Of a stretch of DNA of 24,850 nucleotides, positions 1-7,838 are shown piece after piece. Position numbers and translations under genes: made by a program. Origin of the DNA: Fen-1077 sp050014355. GTDB lineage: Bacteria > Chloroflexota > Dehalococcoidia > Dehalococcoidales > RBG-16-60-22. The stretch is taken from positions 1 through 24,850 of the forward strand of contig JBEKDL010000031.1 of the NCBI GenBank assembly GCA_050014355.1. Reading direction: 5' to 3'. The notes below the pieces were generated by a model. The model was not told where the DNA came from and did not search any database. It worked only from the letters and a program-made list of their open reading frames with translations. Numbering within the stretch: position 1 is the stretch's first letter; every line of letters starts with the position of its first letter.

Positions 1-69
1 TTAAGGGGCATTTGCATTATAAATAATATGGAGTGAGTTAACCCAATTTGTTTCTAGAAGGAAAGTTAC

Positions 70-1374
70 GTGGCTAAGAAAAGAAGAGAAGAAAAACCGA
101 AAGAATATACACATAGGCAGCTTTCCCATTTTAAAAAGCAAAAGCGGCGCCAGAAAATAATATTGATTTCGGGTATTGTTATTATCGCGGTGGTGATTTT
201 ACTCCCTCTCGCAGGGTGGTTTTCTTCCGATTATTACCCGCTGCACCGGCCTATGCTCGAGGTAAATGGGACGAAATTCAATGTCGCTTACTATATCGAT
301 ACCATGAAAATCCTGCGTAAGAACCAACCGACGATAGATACCTCGACACTGGCCAATAACGCCGTACAAAATATGATGCAGGACGCGGTTTTAAAACAGG
401 GCGCCGCAAGCCTCAATATAACCATAAGCGACCAGGAGATAAAAAACAACTTGAAGAGCCTGAAATTGCCACAGAACCAAAGCTATGTGGACTTTTACGG
501 GGCCCAGTTCCTGATACAACAATTAGAGAACGTTTACTTCGGGTCGCAGGTACCGCAAACGGCCGACCAGGTCCATCCCTTGATGATGATGCTCGATAGC
601 GACCAGCAGGCTGCCCAGGTGAGGCAAAGGCTGGTCAATGGGGACAACTTTACCCAGTTGGCTGAAGAGTACGGGCAAGACTACTATTCGAAAAATCTCA
701 ACCAGGGTGACTTCGGCCTGCATGTCCGGGATGTCCTTAAAGACCGGGTCAGCTCGGCTATCCCGCTGGACTACGCCTTCAGCGCCGCTGTGGGTTCCTT
801 GAGCCCGCCGTTGACCGATAATGAGACTTCCAAGCAGTCCGGCTACTGGCTCCTGAAAATCGTGGGCCGGCCTTCATCGGATAACGTCGACGTTCAGGCC
901 CTGCTGGTGAGCGATAACGTGGTGGCGACAGATGTTAGAGCGCAGCTGGTCGCTGGCGGCAGCCTTTCCGACCTGGCCGACAAGTATACCCAGTATAGTC
1001 TTTCCCAAAGTGGGCATGGCAACCTCGGCGTTATCAGCGAGTCCGAGAACACTACCTTCACGGCGGCTTTCAACAACTACGTATTCGACCCGGAGTCGCC
1101 GGTGGGTGTATGGAGCCAGCCTATCCACGAGACCGAGCTCTGGACAAAAGGAGGCTCGTGGCTGGTAAAAGTACTTGAAAGGGTGGATAACGCCAAGGTG
1201 AGCGATGAAGATAAAAATACCTTGGTACAGAAGGCATTGCAGGACTGGTATTCACAGCTGACTTCTGACCCAAAGTTCAAGGTGAATAACGATTTGTTGA
1301 CTCCTGAAATACAGACATGGGCGATTAATCGGCTGGAGAAAGAAATGCCGGCCACGCAGGTGACATCATCATGA
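70..1374 (+). CDS. Membrane-anchored parvulin-type peptidyl-prolyl isomerase (SurA/PrsA-like foldase)
   Basis: Probably a foldase acting outside the cytoplasmic membrane. The 434-residue protein starts with a very basic cytoplasmic stretch (residues 1-28, rich in Lys and Arg), then one hydrophobic segment at about residues 29-51 with no lipobox, so it should be a type II anchored protein. A SurA_N-like helical region follows. Two PpiC/rotamase-like units come next, at roughly 165-268 and 270-372; each shows the pattern of a helix with 'FTQLAEEYG' or 'LSDLADKYT', a 'GDFG' or 'GNLG' turn and a closing 'YWLLKIV' or 'SWLVKVL' strand. Sequence conservation to parvulins is modest, so catalytic activity is uncertain and one unit may be only structural. 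The GTG start is chosen because AAGGA sits about 8 bases upstream. The stop overlaps the next ATG in an ATGA, so it is probably cotranscribed with the homoserine dehydrogenase gene. Confidence 0.8.
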   Translation: MAKKRREEKPKEYTHRQLSHFKKQKRRQKIILISGIVIIAVVILLPLAGWFSSDYYPLHRPMLEVNGTKFNVAYYIDTMKILRKNQPTIDTSTLANNAVQNMMQDAVLKQGAASLNITISDQEIKNNLKSLKLPQNQSYVDFYGAQFLIQQLENVYFGSQVPQTADQVHPLMMMLDSDQQAAQVRQRLVNGDNFTQLAEEYGQDYYSKNLNQGDFGLHVRDVLKDRVSSAIPLDYAFSAAVGSLSPPLTDNETSKQSGYWLLKIVGRPSSDNVDVQALLVSDNVVATDVRAQLVAGGSLSDLADKYTQYSLSQSGHGNLGVISESENTTFTAAFNNYVFDPESPVGVWSQPIHETELWTKGGSWLVKVLERVDNAKVSDEDKNTLVQKALQDWYSQLTSDPKFKVNNDLLTPEIQTWAINRLEKEMPATQVTSS

Positions 1375-2684
1375 AGAAAAAAAGTATCGGCATCGGGCTG
1401 CTGGGGCTGGGGGTAGTATCGGGGCAGGTGGCCAGGGTGCTGGCCGAAAAGGAGAATGAGCTGGCAGAAAAAATCGGCTGTCCCCTTGTATTGCGCAAGG
1501 TCAAAGTATTGCCGGCGGACCTGGAGCGCGCACAGGCTAAGAAGATGCTCCCCGGTCTTTTAACTACCGATGACGATGAATTTTTCAATACGCCCGGCAT
1601 AGATATCGTCGTCGAAGCTATCGGGGGCGAGCATCCGGCTCTGGAATATGTCACCAGGGCTCTTTCCGGAGGCAAGCACGTCGTTACTTCGAACAAGGAG
1701 ATTATCGCCAAGCACGGCGTGGAGCTTTTAAGCCTGGCGCACGAGCACGGCGTCGGACTGCAGTACGAAGCCAGCGTCGGCGGCGGCATACCGCTGATTG
1801 CCCCGTTCAAGCACGACCTGGTGGCCAATAAAATAAACGGCATCTTCGCCATCATTAACGGCACCACCAACTATATCTTGAGCCGGATGGCCAGGGAGGG
1901 TATCGGCTTCGCTGCCGCCCTGAAGCAAGCGCAGGAACTGGGCTATGCGGAGCGCAATCCGGAAAACGACATCGAAGGGATAGACGCCTGCTACAAGCTC
2001 GCTATCCTGGCCTCGCTGGCTTTCCGCATGAGAGTCCGCCCCGGGGACATTTACCGCGAGGGCATATCCCGGATGACCGAGCGTGATTTCCGCTACGCCA
2101 AAGAGCTGGGCTTCGCCATCAAGCTGCTGGCAATTACCAAGCAGAGCGATAACACCATTGAGGCCAGAGTGCACCCGGTGCTGCTGCCGCAGAACTCTTT
2201 CCTGGCCAAGGTGGACGGCGTTTATAACGCTATCCAGGTGGAAGGCGACCTTGTCGGAAAGGTGCTTTTCATGGGCGAGGGCGCCGGCGCCAGACCCACC
2301 AGCAGCGCCGTTATCGCCGACGTTGTATCATCTGCGCGGAAAATCGTTCTGGGGGTGGGGACTATATCCGTCTGGAAAGCGGACTCGGGGATGAGCATCA
2401 AACCCATGGAGGCAATTGAAACGCAGTATTATATCAGACTGAACGCGGCTGACCGTCCCGGCGTCCTGGCGAAAATCGCCACCGTGTTCGGCAATAATGA
2501 CATCAGTATTTCCTCGGCGATACAGCCGGAGTCGGATGTTGCCACACATACGGCGGAAATCGTGATTATGACCCACCCGGCGCGGGAGGGGGAAATGCAG
2601 AAAGCCCTCCGCGAGCTGGAGCAGCTCGATGTGGTTAGAGAGGTCGCCAATTTCATCCGCGTCGAGGACATAGAAGGGGGCTAA
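1371..2684 (+). CDS. hom: Homoserine dehydrogenase with C-terminal ACT domain
   Basis: Catalyses NAD(P)H-dependent reduction of aspartate semialdehyde to homoserine (EC 1.1.1.3), the branch step toward threonine and methionine. At 437 residues it has the usual length for the ACT-containing form. The N-terminal Rossmann fold has the glycine-rich loop GLGVVSG at residues 12-18. The family signature NGTTNYIL starts at N163, and the catalytic-region stretch 'GYAERNPENDIEGIDA' follows. A C-terminal ACT domain begins near residue 352 (IRLNAADRPGVLAKIA) and usually mediates feedback inhibition by threonine. The start codon overlaps the foldase stop (ATGA), and threonine synthase begins one base after its stop, so the three genes look like one operon. 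Identification is secure from motifs, length and the thrC neighbour. Confidence 0.97.
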   Translation: MKKKSIGIGLLGLGVVSGQVARVLAEKENELAEKIGCPLVLRKVKVLPADLERAQAKKMLPGLLTTDDDEFFNTPGIDIVVEAIGGEHPALEYVTRALSGGKHVVTSNKEIIAKHGVELLSLAHEHGVGLQYEASVGGGIPLIAPFKHDLVANKINGIFAIINGTTNYILSRMAREGIGFAAALKQAQELGYAERNPENDIEGIDACYKLAILASLAFRMRVRPGDIYREGISRMTERDFRYAKELGFAIKLLAITKQSDNTIEARVHPVLLPQNSFLAKVDGVYNAIQVEGDLVGKVLFMGEGAGARPTSSAVIADVVSSARKIVLGVGTISVWKADSGMSIKPMEAIETQYYIRLNAADRPGVLAKIATVFGNNDISISSAIQPESDVATHTAEIVIMTHPAREGEMQKALRELEQLDVVREVANFIRVEDIEGG

Positions 2685-2685
2685 T

Positions 2686-3738
2686 TTGAAAAAAGGCGTC
2701 CTGTTACAATATAAGAAGTATTTACCAATTACCCGCAAGACCCCTATGTTCACTATCGGCGAGGGGGACACGCCGCTGGTCAAATGCGACAGGCTGGCGC
2801 GTAAGTATGGCTGCGGCGCACTCTATTTCAAGCTGGAGGGGTGCAATCCCACCGGCTCATTCAAGGACCGCGGCATGGTGGTGGCCGTGGCCAAGGCGGT
2901 TGAAGCCGGCAGCAAAGCCATTATCTGCGCGTCCACCGGTAACACCAGCGCCTCGGCGGCCGCTTACGCCGCTTTCTGCGGGCTGGAATGTATTATCGTT
3001 ATTCCCGGCGGTAAAATTGCCCTCGGTAAGCTGGCGCAGGCCATCGTTTACGGCGCAAAAATCGTTTCGGTGGAAGGCAACTTCGATAAAGCGTTGGAAA
3101 TCGTCCGTACGCTTTCGGAAAAACACCCGGTGACGCTCGTAAACTCGCTCAATCCATACCGTATCGAGGGGCAAAAGACCGCCGCTTTCGAGATAATCGA
3201 TGTCCTCGGCGAAGCTCCGGACTATCTCTTTTTGCCAGTGGGAAATGCCGGCAACATTACTGCCTACTGGAAGGGCTTTAAAGAGTATTACGAGGCGGGC
3301 AAAGCCGCGAAAAAGCCCAAAATGTACGGGTTCCAGGCCGAGGGTGCGGCACCCATCGTCCGTGGGTACGCTATCGAGAAGCCGGAAACGGTAGCCACCG
3401 CCATACGCATCGGCAATCCGGCCAGCTGGCAGAAAGCCGTCGCCGCCCGCGACGAGTCAGGCGGCATTATCGACATGGTCAGCGATGATGAGATTCTTAC
3501 CGCGCAGAAAATCATGGCGGCGGAGGCGGGGGTCTTCGGCGAGCCGGCTTCGGCGGCATCCCTGGCGGGCCTGATTAAGCTCACGAAGCAAGGTAAAAAG
3601 TACCGGGATAAGGTCATCGTGTGCGTGGTCACTGGCAACGGTCTGAAAGATACCGAGACCGCCCTGAAGAAAGCGCCTTCCATTATGGAGCTTCCGGCGG
3701 ATATCAAGGCGGTGGAAAAGGCCCTGGGGTGGGGATAA
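2686..3738 (+). CDS. thrC: Threonine synthase
   Basis: PLP-dependent enzyme converting O-phosphohomoserine to threonine and phosphate (EC 4.2.3.1), the last step of threonine synthesis. The 350-residue length fits the short bacterial class. The Schiff-base lysine is K60 within NPTGSFKDRGM, the substrate-binding STGNTSAS motif follows, and a glycine-rich PLP-phosphate loop reads PVGNAGN. The TTG start is favoured because AAGGGGG lies immediately upstream (about 2674-2680) and because it places the gene one base after the hom stop. Coupled translation with hom is likely. No homoserine kinase gene occurs in the window, although its product is the substrate, so that gene must be elsewhere or replaced by an unrelated kinase. 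Confidence 0.96.
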   Translation: MKKGVLLQYKKYLPITRKTPMFTIGEGDTPLVKCDRLARKYGCGALYFKLEGCNPTGSFKDRGMVVAVAKAVEAGSKAIICASTGNTSASAAAYAAFCGLECIIVIPGGKIALGKLAQAIVYGAKIVSVEGNFDKALEIVRTLSEKHPVTLVNSLNPYRIEGQKTAAFEIIDVLGEAPDYLFLPVGNAGNITAYWKGFKEYYEAGKAAKKPKMYGFQAEGAAPIVRGYAIEKPETVATAIRIGNPASWQKAVAARDESGGIIDMVSDDEILTAQKIMAAEAGVFGEPASAASLAGLIKLTKQGKKYRDKVIVCVVTGNGLKDTETALKKAPSIMELPADIKAVEKALGWG

Positions 3739-3753
3739 AATAGATTAACAGCC

Positions 3754-3830
3754 AGTCATTCTAAACGAAGCGAAGAATCCGCTCCCCTCCTTTTCTCCTC
3801 TGGATTCCCGCCTTCCAGGGAATGTCAGGT
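3754..3830 (+). repeat. REP-like palindromic intergenic element
   Basis: The thrC-folE spacer contains two short inverted repeats: ATTCT (3758-3762) with AGAAT (3774-3778) around 'CGAAGCGA', and ATTCCC (3804-3809) with GGGAAT (3818-3823). The wording 'GTCATTCT..ACGAAGCGAAGAATCC' and 'GGATTCCCGC..GGGAATG' resembles dispersed intergenic palindromes that I recall from many bacterial genomes. Only one copy is visible here, so dispersion is inferred. The element could attenuate readthrough from thrC into folE or act as an RNA-stability hairpin. There is no T-tract typical of an intrinsic terminator. Confidence 0.5.
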
Positions 3831-3848
3831 TGAATTAAGAGGTGGCAT

Positions 3849-4415
3849 ATGATTGATGAAGCCAGGGTAAAAAAAGCCGTTCACAGTATCATCGAAGCTA
3901 TCGGGGAAGACTCGTCCCGGGAGGGCATAAAAAATACCCCCCAGCGCGTGGCGGAGATGTACGCCGAGCTTTTCCAGGGCTTGGACAAAGACCCGAAGGA
4001 AGACCTCGGTGTGGACTTCGAGCTAGGGCACCGCGAAATGGTAATCCTGAAAGATATCCCGTTTTATTCCATGTGCGAGCACCACCTCCTGCCTTTTTTC
4101 GGCGTCGCCCACATAGGCTATATTCCTAACGCCGAGGGACGCATCGTGGGCATCAGCAAGCTGGCAAGAGTGGTGGAGACCGTTGCCCGAAGGCCGCAGG
4201 TGCAGGAACGTATGACCACCGAGATTGCCGATGCCATTCTCACCGGTCTCAAGGCCGGGGGGGTGGGGGTGGTTATACAGGCGGAGCATATGTGCATGAT
4301 TATGCGCGGCATCAAGAAGCCGGGGAGCAACGTCATCACCTCGGCGCTGCGGGGGACCTTCCGGAACGATTCGGCCACCCGCGCCGAGTTCTTCTCATTG
4401 ATTCAGGGTAAATAA
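3849..4415 (+). CDS. folE: GTP cyclohydrolase I
   Basis: Converts GTP to 7,8-dihydroneopterin triphosphate (EC 3.5.4.16), the first step of tetrahydrofolate and pterin synthesis, in the cytoplasm. The 188 residues match the FolE family. Zinc ligands are visible as C76 and H79 in SMCEHHLLPF and C149 in AEHMCMIMRG. H78 and H147 correspond to the conserved active-site histidines, and the closing SALRGTFR segment is present. AGAGGTGG (from about 3838) precedes the ATG. The next gene starts two bases after its stop, so the two are probably translated from one message. The enzyme is complete and no residue of the active site looks altered. Confidence 0.97.
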   Translation: MIDEARVKKAVHSIIEAIGEDSSREGIKNTPQRVAEMYAELFQGLDKDPKEDLGVDFELGHREMVILKDIPFYSMCEHHLLPFFGVAHIGYIPNAEGRIVGISKLARVVETVARRPQVQERMTTEIADAILTGLKAGGVGVVIQAEHMCMIMRGIKKPGSNVITSALRGTFRNDSATRAEFFSLIQGK

Positions 4416-4417
4416 TC

Positions 4418-4870
4418 ATGAAAAAAGATAGAGCTCAAGAAGCCTATGAAAAGATGTCTAACCGGAAGGCTAATTGCGCCCAGGCAGTCTTCAGTGCTTT
4501 CTGTAAAGAATACGGGCTATCGGAAAACTTGGCGTTAAGTCTGGCGCAGGGATTAGGCGGCGGCATGGCGCACACGGGACGCACCTGCGGAGCCGTTAGC
4601 GGCGCTTACCTGGCGCTGGGGTTAGCCCAAAAAACCACCGTAGAGAAACCGCGCGAAAACATCGAAAAAACCTATGAGTTGATGGCAGAATTCGACCGGA
4701 AGTTTAAAGCACTCCACAGCTCGCTTAACTGCACGGAGCTTACCGGCTACAATCTGGGCGTGCCAGAAGAAGCGGATAAAGCAAGAGATAACAAAGTGTT
4801 TACCACTAAATGCCCTATCTTTGTCCGGGACGCGGTGAAGATTCTGGAAAGCCTGCTCAAGCAGGGCTAA
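4418..4870 (+). CDS. C_GCAxxG_C_C family redox-type protein
   Basis: A 150-residue cytoplasmic protein of the C_GCAxxG_C_C family, whose exact reaction is unknown but whose conserved cysteines suggest iron-sulfur or redox chemistry. The defining cysteines are C20 (in NCAQAVF), C57 (in RTCGAVSG, after the glycine-rich QGLGGGM), C105 (in LNCTELTG) and C132 (in TKCPIFVRDA). The usual length is about 130-160 residues, so it is intact. It begins two bases after folE and ends shortly before a convergent gene. Being in an operon with folE hints at pterin- or redox-related use, but that is inference only. Confidence 0.85.
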   Translation: MKKDRAQEAYEKMSNRKANCAQAVFSAFCKEYGLSENLALSLAQGLGGGMAHTGRTCGAVSGAYLALGLAQKTTVEKPRENIEKTYELMAEFDRKFKALHSSLNCTELTGYNLGVPEEADKARDNKVFTTKCPIFVRDAVKILESLLKQG

Positions 4871-4894
4871 GTATCACCACATCACCATATCCGT

Positions 4895-5173
4895 TTATTT
4901 TTCCTTGATTCTGGAAAGCCGGTAGGTAACGAACCCGTGCGGGCACACAATATCAAAATAATTATTCTTTTCCCACTCCATTTTTTCAGTATACATCATG
5001 GCTAGTTTCATCGATGCCATGGTGCTGAATGCCTGGCAGCAGATTCCTTTTGGCGCCGGCGTGCGGGCGCCGATGACAAATACTTCGCCTCGTTCCGTTT
5101 TCGCGATTCCCGGGCAAATACCTGTTTCCGTATCGACTTTAATCGCTTCACATTTGATTTGATTTAATATCAT
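4895..5173 (-). CDS. TIGR04076-like small cysteine-rich protein
   Basis: A 92-residue protein resembling the TIGR04076 family of small anaerobe proteins with unknown function. The recognisable layout is an early Cys (C8), a C20-P-G segment, a 'GEVFVIG' strand, a 'P.GICCQAF' stretch with C45 and C46, and a terminal 'CPHGFVTYRLSRI' with C77, where family members usually have CPDG..PV.F.I.R. The start is supported by AGGAG eight bases upstream. It lies 18 bases behind the ArsR-type repressor gene and is probably under that repressor's control. The cysteines could bind a metal or thiol-reactive ligand; this is inferred from context, not from known biochemistry. Confidence 0.7.
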   Translation of the reverse strand: MILNQIKCEAIKVDTETGICPGIAKTERGEVFVIGARTPAPKGICCQAFSTMASMKLAMMYTEKMEWEKNNYFDIVCPHGFVTYRLSRIKEK

Positions 5174-5191
5174 GATAATACTCCTAGTGCA

Positions 5192-5509
5192 TTAAGACTT
5201 TTTCTTCTTACGGATATTCTCCGGGCACTGTGTGCAGTCATGCGCTTGTTTTCCCTCTAAGAGATTATCAAAATAGCTTTTGTATTCCGTTAATTTTTCG
5301 TTATTGAGGCTGTAATGGACATGCGCGCCCATTTTTTGGGCATTACAAATGCCGGAATTTTTTAGAATTTTCAAGTGCTGTGATATAGCGGGCTGGCTCA
5401 TCCCGATTTTTTCGGCGATAACGTTGACACAGAGATTTTTCGATGAGGCTAACAGGGAAATGATAGTCAGCCTGGTAGGGTCGCTTAAAGATTTAAATAC
5501 TTCTGCCAC
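5192..5509 (-). CDS. ArsR/SmtB-family winged-helix repressor
   Basis: A 105-residue DNA-binding repressor. The N-terminal 'VFKSLSDPTRLTIISLL' and the helix-turn-helix 'IAEKIGMSQPAISQHLKILKNSG' (about residues 31-53) are diagnostic of the family, followed by a wing with 'GAHVHYSLN'. The usual arsenic/cadmium site ELCVC is reduced to NLCVN with a single Cys at 27. Further cysteines are C55 and a C-terminal C92-x2-C95, so the effector may differ from that of classical ArsR. The start is GTG, with AAGGGGG about 7 bases upstream. An inverted repeat overlaps the promoter, which suggests autorepression and control of the following TIGR04076-like gene. Confidence 0.92.
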   Translation of the reverse strand: MAEVFKSLSDPTRLTIISLLASSKNLCVNVIAEKIGMSQPAISQHLKILKNSGICNAQKMGAHVHYSLNNEKLTEYKSYFDNLLEGKQAHDCTQCPENIRKKKKS

Positions 5510-5528
5510 AATTGTCCCCCTTTATATG

Positions 5529-5564
5529 ATATAAGAATATACGAATATAATAATATACTTATAT
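5529..5564. promoter_or_regulatory. Candidate ArsR operator (12-12-12 inverted repeat)
   Basis: ATATAAGAATAT (5529-5540) is repeated in inverted orientation as ATATACTTATAT (5553-5564), matching at 11 of 12 positions, separated by 12 bases. It covers the -10 element and most of the -35/-10 spacer of the arsR-type promoter, as expected for a repressor site that blocks polymerase. Low-complexity A+T content makes chance symmetry possible. Confidence 0.6.
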
Positions 5565-5575
5565 AAAAATGTCAA
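5547..5575 (-). promoter_or_regulatory. Sigma70-type promoter of the arsR-TIGR04076 operon
   Basis: On the - strand a perfect -35 TTGACA (5570-5575) lies 17 bases before TATTAT (5547-5552), about 38 bases upstream of the GTG start. The spacing is optimal and the core is overlapped by the inverted repeat at 5529-5564. Confidence 0.75.
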
Positions 5576-5628
5576 GTCTTTTATCAATGGAAATTTTAGG
5601 GTTAGTTAAGCCAGAAAAAAAGAGTCTA

Positions 5629-7560
5629 TTAAATATCCAGGTTGGCGCTCTTGGCATGGGTCTGGATGAACGCCTTGCGCGGCGGCACTTCGTCCCCCAT
5701 CAAGATGTGGAAAACCTCGTCCGCTTTGGTGGCGTCCTCCACATTAACGGAAAGAATCGTGCGCGTGGCCGGGTTCATGGTGGTCTCCCAGAGCTGCTCC
5801 GCGGTCATTTCCCCCAGGCCCTTGTAGCGCTGTAACTCGGACTTTTTTCCGCCCAGTTCTTTCAGGGTAGCGTCTTTTTCCTGCTCCGAGTAGACCCACT
5901 TAAGGTTACCGCCGGACTTAATGCGGTAAAGGGGTGGCTGGGCGATAAAGAGGTGACCGGCCTGGATAAGCTTGGACATGTGCCGGAAGAAGAAGGTCAG
6001 TAAAAGGGTGCGGATATGTGAGCCATCCACGTCGGCATCGGTCATGAGGATAACGCGGTTGTATCGTATTCTCTCCGGGTTGAAATCTTCATCAATACCC
6101 GCGCCGATGGCGGTGATGATGGTGCGTATTTCTTCGTTGGCCAGCATCTTGTCCGGAGGGGCCTTTTCCACGTTGAGAATCTTGCCGCGCAGGGGCAATA
6201 TCGCCTGGAAACGGCGGTTACGTCCCTGCTTGGCCGAACCCCCGGCGGAGTCGCCCTCCACGAGATACAGCTCACACTGCCCGGGGTCCTTCTCCGAACA
6301 ATCGGCCAGTTTGCCAGGCAGCGTCCCTGACTCCAGGCCGCTTTTCCGGATGATTAAATCGCGCGCTTTACGGGCGGCTTCACGCGCCCGGGCGGCCGTG
6401 ACGCATTTTTCCATGATTCTCCGGGCATCATCGGGGTGCTCTTCCAGATAGAGCGCCAGCCCTTCGTTAACGACGCTTTCCACCTGGCTTTTCATCTCGA
6501 TGTTACCCAGCTTGCCTTTCGTCTGCCCTTCGAACTGCGGTTCGGCGAGCTTGACGCTGACGACAGCCGTCAGCCCTTCACGGGCGTCATCGCCGGTCAG
6601 GCTGGGGTCGTCCTCTTTAAGGAACTTGTTTTTACGTGCGTAGTCGTTGAGCACGCGGGTCAGCGCCGAGCGGAAGCCGGTCAAATGGGTGCCGCCGTCT
6701 ATCGTGTTAACGCAGTTGGCGAAGCTGAAAGTAGACTCGCTGTAGCCGTCATTATACTGCAAAGCTACCTCGATAACGGTGCTGTCCATCGACTTGGTGA
6801 TATAGACAGGCACCGGGTTGCGTACCAGGCGGTTCCGGTTGAGATGGCGGACAAAGCTGGTGATGCCGCCTTCGAAGTAGAACGTCTGCTCCAAGTCTTT
6901 CTCCTCATCGATGAGGGTAATCTCCAGCCCCTTATTAAGGTAGGCTACCTCGCGCAGGCGTTCGCTTAAAACGCTGAAATCATAATTGATTTCGCTGAAT
7001 ATCTGTTTATCGGGGAGGAAGGAAACGGTCGTACCGGTGTCATCGGCCTTACCGATGACTTTCACCGGCTCCACCGGCACGCCGCGCCGGTATTCCTGGT
7101 GGTGAACCTTGCCGTTAAGCCTGACATCGACCTTGCACCACTCTGAAAGCGCGTTGACCACCGAGGCGCCCACGCCGTGCAGACCGCCGGACACCGAATA
7201 AGACTTGCCGCCGAACTTGGCCCCGGCGTGGAGGATAGTCATGACCGTTTCCAGGGCGGACACTTTGGTGGTGGGATGGATTTCCACCGGGATACCGCGC
7301 CCGTTGTCCTCGACGCTTACGGACTTATCTTTCCTGATAGTGGTCACGATACGGTCGCAGCAGCCCACCATAGCTTCGTCGACGCTGTTGTAGACAATCT
7401 CGTAGACCAGGTGGTGCAGACCGCGCTGGTCGGTGCTGCCGATGTACATCCCGGGACGCCGCCGCACGGCTTCCAGTCCGCCCAGGACGAGAATATCCTT
7501 GGCGGTGTAATCCCCGGCATTTACCTTCTTTGTTTTCTTCGGATTAACAATATCCTGCAT
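5629..7560 (-). CDS. gyrB: DNA gyrase subunit B
   Basis: ATPase subunit of the type IIA topoisomerase that introduces negative supercoils, working with GyrA. The 643 residues are the standard length without the Gram-negative insertion. Domains in order: GHKL ATPase (RRRPGMYIG near 33-41, catalytic E62 region NSVDEA with Mg-ligand N58, DNGRGIP at 85-91, GGLHGVGASVVNAL at 126-138), transducer, and TOPRIM (VEGDSAGGSAKQGRNR, PLRGKILNVEKA, MTDADVDGSHIRTL), then YKGLGEM and the GyrB-type ending RKAFIQTHAKSANLDI. The ending and length favour GyrB over ParE. The residue before N58 is Tyr, where many GyrB proteins have Asp. GAGGA precedes the ATG. The gene is divergent from the MoxR operon. Confidence 0.96.
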   Translation of the reverse strand: MQDIVNPKKTKKVNAGDYTAKDILVLGGLEAVRRRPGMYIGSTDQRGLHHLVYEIVYNSVDEAMVGCCDRIVTTIRKDKSVSVEDNGRGIPVEIHPTTKVSALETVMTILHAGAKFGGKSYSVSGGLHGVGASVVNALSEWCKVDVRLNGKVHHQEYRRGVPVEPVKVIGKADDTGTTVSFLPDKQIFSEINYDFSVLSERLREVAYLNKGLEITLIDEEKDLEQTFYFEGGITSFVRHLNRNRLVRNPVPVYITKSMDSTVIEVALQYNDGYSESTFSFANCVNTIDGGTHLTGFRSALTRVLNDYARKNKFLKEDDPSLTGDDAREGLTAVVSVKLAEPQFEGQTKGKLGNIEMKSQVESVVNEGLALYLEEHPDDARRIMEKCVTAARAREAARKARDLIIRKSGLESGTLPGKLADCSEKDPGQCELYLVEGDSAGGSAKQGRNRRFQAILPLRGKILNVEKAPPDKMLANEEIRTIITAIGAGIDEDFNPERIRYNRVILMTDADVDGSHIRTLLLTFFFRHMSKLIQAGHLFIAQPPLYRIKSGGNLKWVYSEQEKDATLKELGGKKSELQRYKGLGEMTAEQLWETTMNPATRTILSVNVEDATKADEVFHILMGDEVPPRKAFIQTHAKSANLDI

Positions 7561-7683
7561 TAAAGTCCTCGCTGACTAAAGTCAACCGTGAAGTCCGGTT
7601 CCGGGAGAGCGGCATGACCTGAATAGCCCCTAGCATAAAATGACGAACTGATAGGCACGTCAAATCGCTAATCAATCAGTATT

Positions 7684-7712
7684 ATTATAACACAATCCAG
7701 CTTCGGAGTAAA
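7684..7712 (-). promoter_or_regulatory. Candidate gyrB promoter
   Basis: On the - strand TTTACT (7707-7712) stands 17 bases before a perfect TATAAT (7684-7689), giving a leader of roughly 115 bases before the gyrB ATG. A 6-bp perfect hairpin (CAGCTT 7698-7703 with AAGCTG 7711-7716) overlaps the -35 element. Confidence 0.6.
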
Positions 7713-7753
7713 GCTGAAACAACGGTACGAACAATACAGGTACGTCTGGCTTT

Positions 7754-7782
7754 TTGTTAGTAATTTTGCATTATGTTATACT
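7754..7782 (+). promoter_or_regulatory. Promoter of the moxR-DUF58-tgpA operon
   Basis: TTGTTA (7754-7759), a 17-base spacer and TATACT (7777-7782) lie 57 bases before the MoxR start codon. It is back to back with the gyrB promoter, about 40 bases away. Confidence 0.65.
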
Positions 7783-7838
7783 CCAATTAGAGGGTCAGAT
7801 AAAGCGATTTACGCCAGCCAGAGTGGAGGGGAAGGAAA

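Noticed and set aside
1..29. Weak promoter before the foldase gene (TTAAGG-17-TAATAT)
   Set aside because: Both hexamers match consensus poorly and the region is cut by the window edge.
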